Source: JBFHIJ01 sp963678775 (GTDB taxonomy: Bacteria > Bacteroidota > Ignavibacteria > Kapaibacteriales > UBA2268). Taken from it: 64,000 nucleotides of DNA. The stretch spans positions 868,001 to 932,000 of the forward strand of contig CAXXGR010000002.1 of assembly GCA_963678775.2 (NCBI GenBank). The letters run 5' to 3'. Both the position numbers and the translations under genes were made by a program. Below are positions 18,267 to 27,668 of this stretch, one piece after another (the stretch's first letter is position 1; every line of letters starts with the position of its first letter). The notes under the pieces are model-generated. The model was not told the DNA's origin and searched no databases. It was given only the letters and a program-made list of their open reading frames with translations.

Positions 18267-19706
18267 ATGAAGTATTCCTATATCATCAAACTAATTCTTG
18301 CTTCGGCATTTGCTGTTTTTATCCTTTCATGTGGCTCTTCACGCAAAACTGGTTTTGAATTGCAGCAGGAGCTCTATAGCTTAGATGAAACGGATACCTC
18401 TCAAACTGAGCAAATTTATCTGAAGGGTACAAAACCAATTGACTCTGCAGAGGTAGATAAACTGATTTATGATATATGGAGAATCAAGACTAACCAATAC
18501 CCGGATACAATAAAAGCTTTTGCAAGAGTGTATGATTCCACCGGATATTTTATTACTAACATGGCTGACCCTTATAAGAAAAATCCTGATGATAATTTCT
18601 TTATTCGAATGGATGAAAAGTTAGGTAAAGTCTATAATGTAAGGGATGTAAATGTTCCCGAGTTTACTGTTAGGGAGTTTGGAGCTAATGATTCGATTGC
18701 TTATAACATAGTTATGTCGGTGGACTATAGTGGCTCTATGGATGCGGTGATGGAAGCTATTTATATGGGAACAAATCTGTTTGTAAATATGAAATTCCCT
18801 TATGATAAAATAGGTATTACTTCTTTTAATAAAGATTTCGATGTAAAAGTTCCGCTTATCCAAGATAAAAATAAAATACTTACGCTTTATAATGCAAAAA
18901 AAGAGCAAGGCTTTGGGCTATTTTCCGGCGTGTATGATGCTGTCGCTCAATGCCTTACTATGTACGAAAATACCCCTGAGGATTCGCCGCGAGTACTTGT
19001 TCTCTTTTCCGATGGTGATGATAACTATTCTAAATCCGAAATAGGTGATCTGATAGAAAAAGCAAAAGAAGATAATATCAATGTATTTTCTATTGCATTT
19101 GGTTATTCTAAAGACGATAATTTGAAATACTTATCTGAATATACCGGTGGTAAATTCTATAAAGCAAAAACAAGGGAAGACTTAATTGCCATCTTCCGAG
19201 ATATATACATGAGTTTAAGATATTATTATCTTATTACGTACCATCCTCCTAAATTTTGGGGTCATCACCAGGTTATTACTTCGCTTGAGCTTCCGGGCAG
19301 AGAGGATACACTCAGAGGTTTCGGAGAGTATGGCACAGGTGATTTATTTCCTTGGGATAAAATCGGGAAAGCATTTGAAAGACCTATACTATTTGATTTC
19401 GATAGCACTGAAGTCAAGCCCGCATCTTATCCTGTGATAGATGAGATAGTAGACGCGATGCTTAGCCGACCAAAACTTAGATTGGAAGTGCAGGGGCACA
19501 CTGATAACGTAGGCGGCATAGAGTACAATCAGACGCTTTCACAGCTTAGAGCCTACGCAGTAGTTGCCGAGATAGTAAAAAGAGGCGTAGAGCCTCGCAG
19601 ATTGCGTGCAAGAGGCTTTGGTATGTCCGTACCTATTGCTCCTAACTCGACTGATGAGGGAAGGGCTAAAAACAGAAGAACAGAATTTGTAATATTAGCT
19701 AAATAG
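18267..19706 (+). CDS. Lipoprotein with von Willebrand A domain and OmpA C-terminus
   Basis: A 479-residue lipoprotein with MKYSYIIKLILASAFAVFIL then SC (lipidated Cys22). The vWA domain (about 145-335) has a complete MIDAS start, SVDYSGSMD (Asp153), and LVLFSDGDDNYSK. The OmpA/Pal domain fills the last 110 residues: ILFDFDSTEVKP, LEVQGHTDNVGGIEYNQ, LRARGFGMSVP and NRRTEFVIL. It likely sits in the outer membrane, binds peptidoglycan, and offers a metal-dependent protein-binding face to the periplasm. pyrE starts at the base after its stop codon. The partner is unknown. Confidence 0.9.
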   Translation: MKYSYIIKLILASAFAVFILSCGSSRKTGFELQQELYSLDETDTSQTEQIYLKGTKPIDSAEVDKLIYDIWRIKTNQYPDTIKAFARVYDSTGYFITNMADPYKKNPDDNFFIRMDEKLGKVYNVRDVNVPEFTVREFGANDSIAYNIVMSVDYSGSMDAVMEAIYMGTNLFVNMKFPYDKIGITSFNKDFDVKVPLIQDKNKILTLYNAKKEQGFGLFSGVYDAVAQCLTMYENTPEDSPRVLVLFSDGDDNYSKSEIGDLIEKAKEDNINVFSIAFGYSKDDNLKYLSEYTGGKFYKAKTREDLIAIFRDIYMSLRYYYLITYHPPKFWGHHQVITSLELPGREDTLRGFGEYGTGDLFPWDKIGKAFERPILFDFDSTEVKPASYPVIDEIVDAMLSRPKLRLEVQGHTDNVGGIEYNQTLSQLRAYAVVAEIVKRGVEPRRLRARGFGMSVPIAPNSTDEGRAKNRRTEFVILAK

Positions 19707-20240
19707 ATGAGAAACATGGAAAGAAAAGAGCTTGCTAAAGCTATATACGATGCCGCCTATATCACGGGCGAGTTTACTTTAAGATCAGGTGCAGTAAGTA
19801 ACGAATATTTTGATAAATATCAGTTCGAAGCTCGTCCTCAAATCTTAGATGCAATTGCAGATAAACTGAAAGACATGATTCCTGAAGGTACTGACTTGTT
19901 AGGTGCTTTGGAGATGGGAGGCATTCCGATTGCTACTGCTATTTCTTTGAAAACGGGAATACCTTGCGTGTTTGTACGAAAAGAAGCTAAGAAATACGGA
20001 ACTGCTAAATTTGCAGAAGGTCCTCAAATCAAAGGCAAAAATGTTCTTATAGTGGAAGACGTAGTCACAAGCGGCGGACAAATCATTATTTCTACTAAAG
20101 ATTTGCGCAACTTAGGTGCAAATATCACAAAAGCGATTTGCGTGATTAACCGCGAAGCAGGTGGCGTAGAAAAGTTAGCAGCTGAAGATATTGAGTTAAA
20201 TGCTTTGTTTACTATGACAGAGTTAAAAGCCTCAAAATAG
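19707..20240 (+). CDS. pyrE: Orotate phosphoribosyltransferase
   Basis: A 177-residue type I phosphoribosyltransferase that converts orotate and PRPP to OMP in pyrimidine synthesis. The PRPP-binding motif VLIVEDVVTSGGQI is clear, as are the orotate-side motif FTLRSGAVSNEYFD and the flexible-loop lysine region FVRKEAKKYGTAKF. It is slightly shorter than enterobacterial PyrE but normal for this family branch. Two in-frame starts exist (19707 and 19716); the first abuts the previous stop codon directly. Expression is probably coupled to the vWA-OmpA lipoprotein. Confidence 0.92.
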   Translation: MRNMERKELAKAIYDAAYITGEFTLRSGAVSNEYFDKYQFEARPQILDAIADKLKDMIPEGTDLLGALEMGGIPIATAISLKTGIPCVFVRKEAKKYGTAKFAEGPQIKGKNVLIVEDVVTSGGQIIISTKDLRNLGANITKAICVINREAGGVEKLAAEDIELNALFTMTELKASK

Positions 20241-20264
20241 TAATCAGTAAAAATCTTATAGAAT

Positions 20265-20306
20265 AAAGAGGCGTACTTTGAAAATCAGTCCGTCTCTTTT
20301 TTTTTT
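20265..20306 (+). terminator. Terminator between convergent pyrE and polyprenyl synthase genes
   Basis: AAAGAGGCG pairs imperfectly with CGTCTCTTT, followed by a run of T. It lies between two convergent genes and reaches the stop codon of the minus-strand gene. Confidence 0.68.
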
Positions 20307-21279
20307 ATTCGCAACGATTTATAATATATTCTGCTAAGCTTCTTAAAACATCTTTGGCATAAGATTCCTGGAATTCGTCGAGCACCATTAGAGATTTACA
20401 AATGTAGTTATTCGCTTTGTCTAAAGAGTATTCCAGACCGCCCCGCGATTTGACAATAAATGTAATCTCCGATATTATATCTTCGTCTGTTACTGGGTTG
20501 CTTAAATAAGACTCTATATAATCTCTTTCTGATTTAGATACTTTAGTAAGTGCATATATTAGAGGTAGCGTCAGTTTCTTTTCTTTTAGGTCGTTATTGC
20601 GAGTTTTTCCGGTACTGAGGTCTAAAGAATAATCAAATAAGTCATCTTGGATCTGGAATGCTAAACCTAAGCCAATACCAAATTCTCTTAGTTTCAATCT
20701 CTCATTTGCTTGTCTATTTGCGCTAATTCCTCCCAATTCGCAAGCATTGGCTATTAATTCCGCAGTTTTTCGAAGAATAATTCTAAAATAGGTTTCTTCT
20801 GATATATTAATATTCCCAATATTATCAATTTGAATTATTTCTCCTTCGCTCATGAATTTAAGAGTATGATTTAGAATTTTTAAGTACTCGGTTTCTTTAT
20901 AATGGAGAGCGGATTCGAAAATAGACGCAATAAGATAATCACCAAATAAGATAGCACGGTCTTTACCAAAGAAAGCATTGAATGATGGCCGTCCCCGCCT
21001 TATTTCTGAGCGATCTATAACATCATCATGAATTAGAGAAGCATTATGGAGGAACTCTACTAATGCAGCTCCCCTGTAAGTGCGAATATTAGACTTTCCG
21101 AAAAGCTCAGCTGTTAGCACAGTTAGAGCCGGCCTAATAAGTTTGCCTTTTTTTGCAGTCAGGTAATCAGTATATTCGTTAGGCAAGTCAGACATATCAT
21201 GAAGCATTTCATCATATATTACTTTGAAATCACTTAGTTTAGCGCTGACAGGCGATAGTATTTCAAGGACTTGGCTCAT
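20305..21279 (-). CDS. Polyprenyl diphosphate synthase
   Basis: A 324-residue trans-isoprenyl diphosphate synthase. It carries both aspartate-rich motifs, LIHDDVIDRSEIRRGRPS and FQIQDDLFDY, plus GKLIRPALTVL near the N-terminus. It extends allylic diphosphates with IPP, probably to supply the quinone side chain (octaprenyl or solanesyl type), since undecaprenyl synthases belong to a different cis family. The frame is open 64 codons further upstream. The start at 21279 (MSQVLEILSPV) is preferred because AAAAGGGAAAAG lies just before it and the extension has no family counterpart. Confidence 0.9.
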   Translation of the reverse strand: MSQVLEILSPVSAKLSDFKVIYDEMLHDMSDLPNEYTDYLTAKKGKLIRPALTVLTAELFGKSNIRTYRGAALVEFLHNASLIHDDVIDRSEIRRGRPSFNAFFGKDRAILFGDYLIASIFESALHYKETEYLKILNHTLKFMSEGEIIQIDNIGNINISEETYFRIILRKTAELIANACELGGISANRQANERLKLREFGIGLGLAFQIQDDLFDYSLDLSTGKTRNNDLKEKKLTLPLIYALTKVSKSERDYIESYLSNPVTDEDIISEITFIVKSRGGLEYSLDKANNYICKSLMVLDEFQESYAKDVLRSLAEYIINRCE

Positions 21280-21618
21280 ATTATATACTTTTCCCTTTTG
21301 GTATTTTTGGGTAATATAGATAGGATTAATAACACTGCTGACTGAGACGTCCGAATCCGTATCCTTATAGATTGACTTTAACGTCACACTGCCTAGAAGT
21401 AAATTCAAAGAATTAGTAATCAATTCTATTAATCTTAATACAAACAGATATATAATCGTTTTATTTTGCATAAAATGCGAATTTACTAAAATATCTGAAT
21501 ATATTTGTTGCAGTATGAACGGTAATTTATACTTTACCAGGAGGATTGATAAGTAAATATACTTCTATCAGGCATAGTATTTGCTAATATTTTTCATAAT
21601 ACTATTTTAGGTGGAAAC

Positions 21619-22269
21619 ATGAAGAAATTACTTTTTACAATAATTGCTTTGCTTACCCTTATTTCCTCTGCAAAAGCTGTGGATATGCAACTTGGACCTA
21701 TGGCTGCTATCAAAGCAGGAGTCAATGGCGTAGATACTCCTGAAAATAGGCAAAATGGTATGGCTTTGGGTAAATTGCCTGATTTTGGTCTTACTGCTAA
21801 TATTCCACTAACTGAGTCCGGTAAAATTGGCTTGCATGCTAATCTGGGCTATAATACCTACTCTTATGTTATCAAAGATTATAATACAGAGGTTAAGTTT
21901 ACACATAATCTTAGCTATTTGGCTTTCAATCCGAATTTATATTTCAATGGATATGTGATGGGCTTTAATATTGGTTTGCCTATGAGTGGAGACGTAGAGG
22001 GAAGCAGCATCGCTACAGGGGATTTAAATGTGCTTTTTGAGTTTCGCATGGGTGGCCATATAAATTTAATGTCAGACGAATCAGGCTCTTTGAACCTTTT
22101 CTTTTATGCGGGTTATATGTTGAATAACGTGATTAATGATTTTGAAAAAAACGACCCTCTTAAAGGAATTATACCATATAGCGAAGAGCAGACCATTAGC
22201 GATGATTTGAACATGAGAGCTGCGAGCATCTGCATAGGATTCAACTATTTATTTAACTTATCACTATAA
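21619..22269 (+). CDS. Predicted outer-membrane beta-barrel protein
   Basis: A 216-residue exported protein with a clean signal peptide (MKKLLFTIIALLTLISSAKA, cleavage before VDMQLG). The mature protein is a series of short amphipathic strands with glycine and aromatic residues (AAIKAGVNGVD, KIGLHANLGYNTYSYVI, LFEFRMGGHINLM, LNLFFYAGYML) and a last strand ending in LFNLSL. This fits a small 8-stranded OmpW/OmpX-like barrel. I cannot name its function. deoC follows seven bases downstream. Confidence 0.7.
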   Translation: MKKLLFTIIALLTLISSAKAVDMQLGPMAAIKAGVNGVDTPENRQNGMALGKLPDFGLTANIPLTESGKIGLHANLGYNTYSYVIKDYNTEVKFTHNLSYLAFNPNLYFNGYVMGFNIGLPMSGDVEGSSIATGDLNVLFEFRMGGHINLMSDESGSLNLFFYAGYMLNNVINDFEKNDPLKGIIPYSEEQTISDDLNMRAASICIGFNYLFNLSL

Positions 22270-22276
22270 GACGCTT

Positions 22277-22927
22277 ATGATTATTGCTCCTTATATTGAC
22301 CATACTTTGCTTAAGCAAGATGCAACAGCTAAACAAATAGATGTGCTGTGTAAAGATGCTTATAAATATGGCTTTGCATCTGTATGTATAAATCCTTGCT
22401 ATGTATCTTATGCAAAACAAATACTAAGAAATTCTGAAGTTAAAGTTTGTACTGTTGTCGGATTTCCATTGGGTGCAAGTGAGACGAGAGTTAAAACATT
22501 CGAAGCAGCTTCTGCGATTGACTCTGGTGCAGACGAGATTGACATTGTTATGAATATCAGTGCAGCAAAAAATGGAGACTGGCTTATTATTTACGAAGAG
22601 CTTAGTCCCATTGCAGATATATGCAAAGACAATGGAATAATTCTAAAAGTAATTATTGAAACCACTTTGCTGACTGAATCAGAAATCGTAAGAGCAGCTG
22701 CGGTATGCAGCGAAGCCGGTGCTGACTTTATCAAGACCTCTACCGGATTTGCAGGTGGAGCCACTATAGAACATATCGAATTAATCCAAAAATCTATACC
22801 CGAAGGTGTAAGAATTAAAGCCTCAGGCGGAATAAAAACCTATGATTTTGCTAAGCAGCTGATAAAAGCTGGTGCTTCAAGAATCGGAACCAGTTCAGGT
22901 GTAAATATTATCTCCGAAGTTAAGTAA
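22277..22927 (+). CDS. deoC: Deoxyribose-phosphate aldolase
   Basis: A 216-residue class I aldolase that splits 2-deoxyribose-5-phosphate into glyceraldehyde-3-phosphate and acetaldehyde in nucleoside breakdown. Visible motifs are IDHTLLKQDAT, VCTVVGFPLGA, ADEIDIVMNISAAKNGDW, VIIETTLLT, the Schiff-base lysine in DFIKTSTGFAGG, and the phosphate-binding KASGGIKTYD with GTSSGV at the end. Length matches the short DeoC type found in many bacteria. It lies in a close plus-strand run with an outer-membrane barrel protein before it and a secreted protein after it. Confidence 0.96.
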   Translation: MIIAPYIDHTLLKQDATAKQIDVLCKDAYKYGFASVCINPCYVSYAKQILRNSEVKVCTVVGFPLGASETRVKTFEAASAIDSGADEIDIVMNISAAKNGDWLIIYEELSPIADICKDNGIILKVIIETTLLTESEIVRAAAVCSEAGADFIKTSTGFAGGATIEHIELIQKSIPEGVRIKASGGIKTYDFAKQLIKAGASRIGTSSGVNIISEVK

Positions 22928-22948
22928 TAAACTAAGAGACAGAGTTAT

Positions 22949-24073
22949 ATGTACTCTATCAATTTATATCTAAGAATTATATTTTTAGGATTTGCTGCTA
23001 TACTCTATACTGCAGATCTCATGTCCCAAGACAACTTTGAGTCAAGAGTGATGGAAGATTATGTTTTCTCCTGTGGCGAAGTACATGGAGAACTATCCCA
23101 AATGCTAGTAAATGATTTTATGTTGCACAATAAATTAGACTCTGCCAAACTACTTTCTTCATACTGGCGAGTCAGATGTGGAGATAAAGAACCTGTACTG
23201 CGTGCCAATATCTTATTGGACTTAACCATGGATAGATTTATATGGGACACTTATTTTAGCGAATATACCAATTTCATTATGATGGTAGTGTCATATAAGA
23301 AAACTATTAAATACGACAATCAATATCGCCATCCCTATAGCAACATGCCATTGAACTCAGATTTTGACAATGTTTTTGCTAATATTGCAGCTTCTAATAT
23401 TTCAAAGTACGATAGCACAGATGTGAAATGGCTTATTTGCAAATTATACTCAGACCCAGAATTCAAAGTGTTTTCTTATATTCAGTCAGGAATGCTTTCA
23501 GACTCAAATATCTATCAAGCGTATCATGATGTTTTAGATCAGCAGCTGAGTTCATCTAGCCTTGCTGCCATAGTCGGCGTAGGAGCATGGTTGCCAAGCG
23601 GTGATCTCAAAGAATATACAGCTGCTCCTCAGATAGGAATAGGCTTGGGATTTGATTCTCCAAATTACGGACTTCAGTTAGATTTTAAATTGAGAAGTTT
23701 AAAAATAAAAAACGAATATGCTGATAATAATCCTTTTGGGAATTTAACCGGATATTCTTTGGGCTTAAATTATTTGACTCCGATATTTGTATACAGAAGG
23801 AATAGGACTAATTTGATAGTGGGTGGGGCTTATGAATGGTTAAATCCCTACGTAGACGAGGATATTTTTGCTGCCTCATTTGTATTAAATGCAGGAGTAT
23901 CTTTAAGATTAGGCATAACTCGATTAGGCAGCATGGAATTAACTATGTTATACAAAATCCAAAATTTCTCGGATGATAGGTTTAAGTATTCTTCAAATGC
24001 TTTTACATTTATGATTTCGTGGGTATTTATAGATTCCGGAAGTGAATATACTTTAGAGCAGTTGGAGTACTAA
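22949..24073 (+). CDS. Secreted protein of unknown function, first of two tandem paralogues
   Basis: A 374-residue protein with an N-terminal signal-like segment ending near TADLMSQDN. The first half is helical and polar. It contains a cysteine pair pattern (FSCGEVHGELS, YWRVRCGDKE) and SKYDSTDVKWLICKLYSD, a motif shared with the next gene. The second half is strand-rich (VGVGAWLPSGDLKEY, PQIGIGLGFDS, YGLQLDFKLR) and looks like an outer-membrane barrel. The two genes are separated by one base. The family is not one I know. The helical plug-like half joined to a barrel suggests an outer-membrane protein with a periplasmic domain. Confidence 0.68.
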   Translation: MYSINLYLRIIFLGFAAILYTADLMSQDNFESRVMEDYVFSCGEVHGELSQMLVNDFMLHNKLDSAKLLSSYWRVRCGDKEPVLRANILLDLTMDRFIWDTYFSEYTNFIMMVVSYKKTIKYDNQYRHPYSNMPLNSDFDNVFANIAASNISKYDSTDVKWLICKLYSDPEFKVFSYIQSGMLSDSNIYQAYHDVLDQQLSSSSLAAIVGVGAWLPSGDLKEYTAAPQIGIGLGFDSPNYGLQLDFKLRSLKIKNEYADNNPFGNLTGYSLGLNYLTPIFVYRRNRTNLIVGGAYEWLNPYVDEDIFAASFVLNAGVSLRLGITRLGSMELTMLYKIQNFSDDRFKYSSNAFTFMISWVFIDSGSEYTLEQLEY

Positions 24074-24074
24074 G

Positions 24075-25349
24075 TTGAAAAATAAACAAATATTATTACT
24101 TTGGCTAAAGTTGTCATTCTTGACTATTATTCTTGTGAGTAATATAAAAGCAGAGGATAGCTATTTCAGAAATAGTTTGCTGAAAGATAAAGATTTGAAG
24201 TACGAAAACGCTGTACAGGTATGTTCAAATTTATATGCAAAGTACTACAAAGAAAACTATAAAGATTCTATAGATTTATTGATAAACTATTGGGACTCCA
24301 TAAGTCTTCCGAAAGATGTTAATACTTTTCGGTATAGAATTGGACATTATAATAATAAATATTTATATAACGAAGTGCTATTTAGAATCAAACTACTCCG
24401 CGATTTAGAGAATGATAAGCTTAGCTCTTACAAAATTGATAGTTTAGGGGAAGATTTACTAAATGCTATTTTGCAATTTAAAAATAGAGTACAATATCAG
24501 CAGAAATATGCCTTTGCACCACAAGCTACCCATTTTTATACTAATGAATATTATGGTGCATTATTAGACTATGTTGAGTCAGGGCAGGAATTTGATAAGG
24601 CTACTCAAGCCTATGCGAAATCCTTATCATCGAAATACGACAGTACAGATGTGAGAAGACTGATATGTGAAGTGTATGCTGATATGTCAGAACCATTGTA
24701 CAAAGTGATGAAAAAAGAGCAATATAAAGGTACAAAACTTCGTGACGAGTACTTTGATTTTATAGATTATACCAAGTATAATCATACGATGTATATATCC
24801 TTGACTCTTGGGCAGTGGATGCCGATGGGAACTCTTAACATGTTTGGTAATCATCCTGAACTTGGTTTACGTATGGGCTTTATCGCTCATAATTACGAAA
24901 TTGGTTTTAGTATGAACTTTAGATTTTCAGATAGTAAAAATGCTTACACCATACATACAAACAAGGGAATAGAGACAAGTAAAAGCTTTTATGGTCACTT
25001 TATTGGATTTGACGGAAAATATATAATCGCTAAATATAAGCCATTAGAATTATTTTTAATTGGTGGAATTGGTGGCGACATGATATCTTTTGACAAGGAA
25101 TTGCTGGATGAAGCCGGTCGTGAAGATTTTGATTATCGTGTTTTAAACTTTGGTATGAATATCGGTATGGGTTTTCAGTGGTTTGTATCAAACAATAATA
25201 GCATTGGAGCTGCTTTAGTTTATAATCATGCAGATCGTTCAGACAATGAATATTTAAGAGTAACAGGCAATTCGATAAGTCTGAGGTTTTCAGTTAGTTC
25301 TTATAAATTTGGTATTCCTGAGGTCTTCGGGCATAAATTGCATGAATAG
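24075..25349 (+). CDS. Secreted protein of unknown function, second tandem paralogue
   Basis: A 424-residue paralogue of the gene before it. It shares the SKYDSTDV(R/K) ... LIC(E/K)(V/L)Y motif and the motif order W(M/L)P(M/S)G ... PE/QLG at the junction into the strand-rich half. A TTG start at 24075 is supported by GGAG seven bases upstream, and it yields a signal peptide (LLLWLKLSFLTIILVSNIKA). Its N-terminal half is somewhat longer than in the first copy. Divergence is strong, so the duplication is old. Function unknown; probably an outer-membrane or surface protein acting with its neighbour. Confidence 0.68.
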   Translation: MKNKQILLLWLKLSFLTIILVSNIKAEDSYFRNSLLKDKDLKYENAVQVCSNLYAKYYKENYKDSIDLLINYWDSISLPKDVNTFRYRIGHYNNKYLYNEVLFRIKLLRDLENDKLSSYKIDSLGEDLLNAILQFKNRVQYQQKYAFAPQATHFYTNEYYGALLDYVESGQEFDKATQAYAKSLSSKYDSTDVRRLICEVYADMSEPLYKVMKKEQYKGTKLRDEYFDFIDYTKYNHTMYISLTLGQWMPMGTLNMFGNHPELGLRMGFIAHNYEIGFSMNFRFSDSKNAYTIHTNKGIETSKSFYGHFIGFDGKYIIAKYKPLELFLIGGIGGDMISFDKELLDEAGREDFDYRVLNFGMNIGMGFQWFVSNNNSIGAALVYNHADRSDNEYLRVTGNSISLRFSVSSYKFGIPEVFGHKLHE

Positions 25350-25353
25350 ATAG

Positions 25354-25380
25354 ACGCACTTATGCAGTGCGCCTTTAAAA
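25354..25380 (+). terminator. Possible weak terminator between convergent genes
   Basis: CGCACT-TATGC-AGTGCG forms a six-base stem just after the stop codon of the second tandem paralogue, followed by CCTTTAAAA. The T-run is short, so efficiency is doubtful. Confidence 0.45.
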
Positions 25381-25392
25381 AGAAATAGCGTT

Positions 25393-26337
25393 TTACTTCA
25401 CTTGAATGCAAATACTCATGTCAAACTTGCCTTCAGGATGGTCACATGCAGTTGTATGATAAATCTCCAAGCTCGGACTGTCTGCAGGTTCGTAACCGTT
25501 TGCCGTCAGCCAAGCACCAAATTCAATATAACTTCCTTCGATTTCATTGCCATAAACTTCTACTCTATATATCGCATATCTCCCCGCACTAATTTTATAC
25601 AAGCCCACTTCGCCGCTCACTTCAGTTCCTTTAGGAACAGTTACGCAAGCGTAGTATCGGCATTTGTCAGGAGAAGTTACTTTAGGATCGTCAAATCCAA
25701 TTCCGATGTAATTAGTAGCTTGATTTAGCAAGCCTTTCGGGCCTGCCCATGCACAAACTTTTTCCCATGCAATCCCAATTTTTTCTTCGTTATAGCCTTC
25801 GTGATTAGCTACATAAGCCACTTGCATTTCATCAAAGTTTTGGATTGATACTTTCATTTCTGTTTTCCCTATTCTGTAATTTGATAAAAACTTATTTACA
25901 TATTCAAAATACAGCTTTGAGTTTTTTAAAGTTTGTTCGTTTTTGCTTTCTGTTTTGCATTCCTTGCTATTTGAAATAGATAGCAATCTTTGTCGCTCTC
26001 CTTTTTTCCATTCTGATGGAGAAACTCTAAAACGATCTTTAAATGCACGCGAGAACGTGGCTTGTGATGAAAATCCACAATAAAAAGCAATGTCACCCAT
26101 GGATTGCTCTGTAGATTTAAGCATGAGAGCAGCTCTTTCCACTCTGATTCTTCGTAAAAAGTCTTTAGGAGTCTCTTTCATCAGCATATTAAAAATACGA
26201 TGGAAATGGTACTGAGAGAAACAAGCTATTTCAGCCAAGTCCTGCAGTTTAATATCTTTATCTATATTTGCTTCTACATAGTCAACAACCTGATTTATTC
26301 TTTTTATATAGTCCCTGATTAGATTTATATCTGTCAT
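25393..26337 (-). CDS. AraC-family regulator with GyrI-like effector domain
   Basis: A 314-residue regulator. The N-terminal 110 residues are an AraC DNA-binding domain: VVDYVEANIDKDIKLQDLAEIACFSQYHFHRIFN (first helix-turn-helix) and MGDIAFYCGFSSQATFSRAFKDRFRVSPSEWKK (second). After a linker, residues about 155-314 form a GyrI-like/BacT effector domain (VAYVANHEGYNEEKIGIAWEKV, CRYYACVTVP, GRYAIYRVEVYG) that binds small hydrophobic or cationic compounds in relatives such as Rob and SbmC. It is probably a drug- or stress-sensing activator. Its divergent neighbour (26575) is a candidate target, though the intergenic distance is ordinary. Confidence 0.92.
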   Translation of the reverse strand: MTDINLIRDYIKRINQVVDYVEANIDKDIKLQDLAEIACFSQYHFHRIFNMLMKETPKDFLRRIRVERAALMLKSTEQSMGDIAFYCGFSSQATFSRAFKDRFRVSPSEWKKGERQRLLSISNSKECKTESKNEQTLKNSKLYFEYVNKFLSNYRIGKTEMKVSIQNFDEMQVAYVANHEGYNEEKIGIAWEKVCAWAGPKGLLNQATNYIGIGFDDPKVTSPDKCRYYACVTVPKGTEVSGEVGLYKISAGRYAIYRVEVYGNEIEGSYIEFGAWLTANGYEPADSPSLEIYHTTACDHPEGKFDMSICIQVK

Positions 26338-26574
26338 AGCTTCTATTCTTTTTATTTGTGTTATCTATTCTTACCCATAATATATAAATAGTATTGTACT
26401 GTTGGAAATAATATCTGTTTTTATTCTTGTTGGAAGAGCTATATTTTGCTACTGAATACTTCAACATAAAATTTACTATTATGCTCATTTCATAAAATTA
26501 ATCATAAAAAAGTTCGTCACAAAAGTGTATCAATGAGTAACTTAACTTTGTAAAAAATATATCGAGAGTTTAAA

Positions 26575-27561
26575 ATGGCGAATCTAACGACTAAGTATAT
26601 GGGATTGACTTTAAGAAATCCAATTATTGTCGGCAGTTCAGGTCTTACAGACAGTTTAGATAATATTAAGCATCTTTATGAAAAAGGAGCTGGTGCTGTA
26701 GTTCTTAAATCACTTTTTGAAGAAGAAATTCAGGCAGAAATGCGTCAGGCACAACATCAAACTGCTTCACCCGGCACTATTTATCCTGAAATTTTTGATT
26801 TCTTTGATTATGATGAGATGGAAGACAGTGTTAGTAAATATCTTTTCCTAATCGAAGATGCTAAAAAAGCTGTGGACATTCCAATTATTGCTTCTGTCAA
26901 CGCAGTATCTTCTAACGAGTGGACTTCTTTTGCGAAAAGAATCGAAGCGGCAGGTGCAGATGCACTTGAACTTAATGCTTTTATACTTCCTTCTGATGTT
27001 AATAGATCTTCGGAACAAAACGAACAGATTTACTTTGACATTATTGAAAAAGTAAAAAAAGAAGTATCTATTCCAATTTCTATGAAGATAAGCTATTACT
27101 TCTCAAACTTAGGCCAGATGATTCAAAAACTTTCTCAATCAGGCTTGGCATCTCTTGTACTGTTTAATAGATTCTATAGCCCTGACTTTGATATTAATAA
27201 TTTTACTGTAAACTCAGCAAGTGTATTAAGCAATCCTAGCGATTTACCTATTTCTTTGAGATGGGTTGCTATCATGGCTAACAGAGTTAATTGCGATTTG
27301 GCTGCTTCTACAGGAGTCCATGATGGACAAGCTGTAGTTAAGCAGTTATTAGCAGGTGCAAATGCTGTACAGTTAGTTTCTACATTTTATAAAAACGGTC
27401 CGGAATATTTAGAAAATGTATTAATTGACTTAGAAAACTGGATGCACGACCATGAGTATGAAACTATTGATGACTTCAGAGGAAAGTTGAGCTATGAAAA
27501 AGCAGCAAACCCTGCTGCATTAGAACGCGTTCAGTTTATGAAGCACTTCAGCGGAAAGTAA
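26575..27561 (+). CDS. Dihydroorotate dehydrogenase-like flavoprotein (catalytic motif changed)
   Basis: A 328-residue TIM-barrel protein of the DHODH superfamily: TTKYMGLTLRNPIIVGSSGLTDSLDNI at the start, GAGAVVLKSLFEEEI, GADALELNAFILPSDV, and a phosphate/FMN-binding C-terminal part (STGVHDGQAVVKQLLAGANAVQLVS). The usual class 1 catalytic segment N-x-SCPN is replaced by NAFILPSD, so the active-site Cys is missing. This suggests that it is not the pyrimidine enzyme but a DHODH-like protein of a type frequent in Bacteroidota and cyanobacteria, of unknown reaction. It stands alone with its own terminator. Confidence 0.85.
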   Translation: MANLTTKYMGLTLRNPIIVGSSGLTDSLDNIKHLYEKGAGAVVLKSLFEEEIQAEMRQAQHQTASPGTIYPEIFDFFDYDEMEDSVSKYLFLIEDAKKAVDIPIIASVNAVSSNEWTSFAKRIEAAGADALELNAFILPSDVNRSSEQNEQIYFDIIEKVKKEVSIPISMKISYYFSNLGQMIQKLSQSGLASLVLFNRFYSPDFDINNFTVNSASVLSNPSDLPISLRWVAIMANRVNCDLAASTGVHDGQAVVKQLLAGANAVQLVSTFYKNGPEYLENVLIDLENWMHDHEYETIDDFRGKLSYEKAANPAALERVQFMKHFSGK

Positions 27562-27604
27562 GAATAAATATTTTAGGAAAGTAAGAATAAATCTTACCAA
27601 TTTT

Positions 27605-27645
27605 AAAAAGCAGAGATATATACGACATATACCTCTGCTTTTTTA
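27605..27645 (+). terminator. Terminator after DHODH-like gene
   Basis: AAAAAGCAGAG pairs with CTCTGCTTTTT around a 17-base loop, with a T-run. The T-run and the A-run on the other side mean that it can also serve the convergent cytochrome gene. Confidence 0.82.
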
Positions 27646-27668
27646 TAATATGCTAACCACATATCTGC

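Noticed and set aside
20305..21471. 388-residue version of polyprenyl synthase
   Set aside because: The first 64 residues have no family counterpart, and a Shine-Dalgarno-like site favours the start at 21279.
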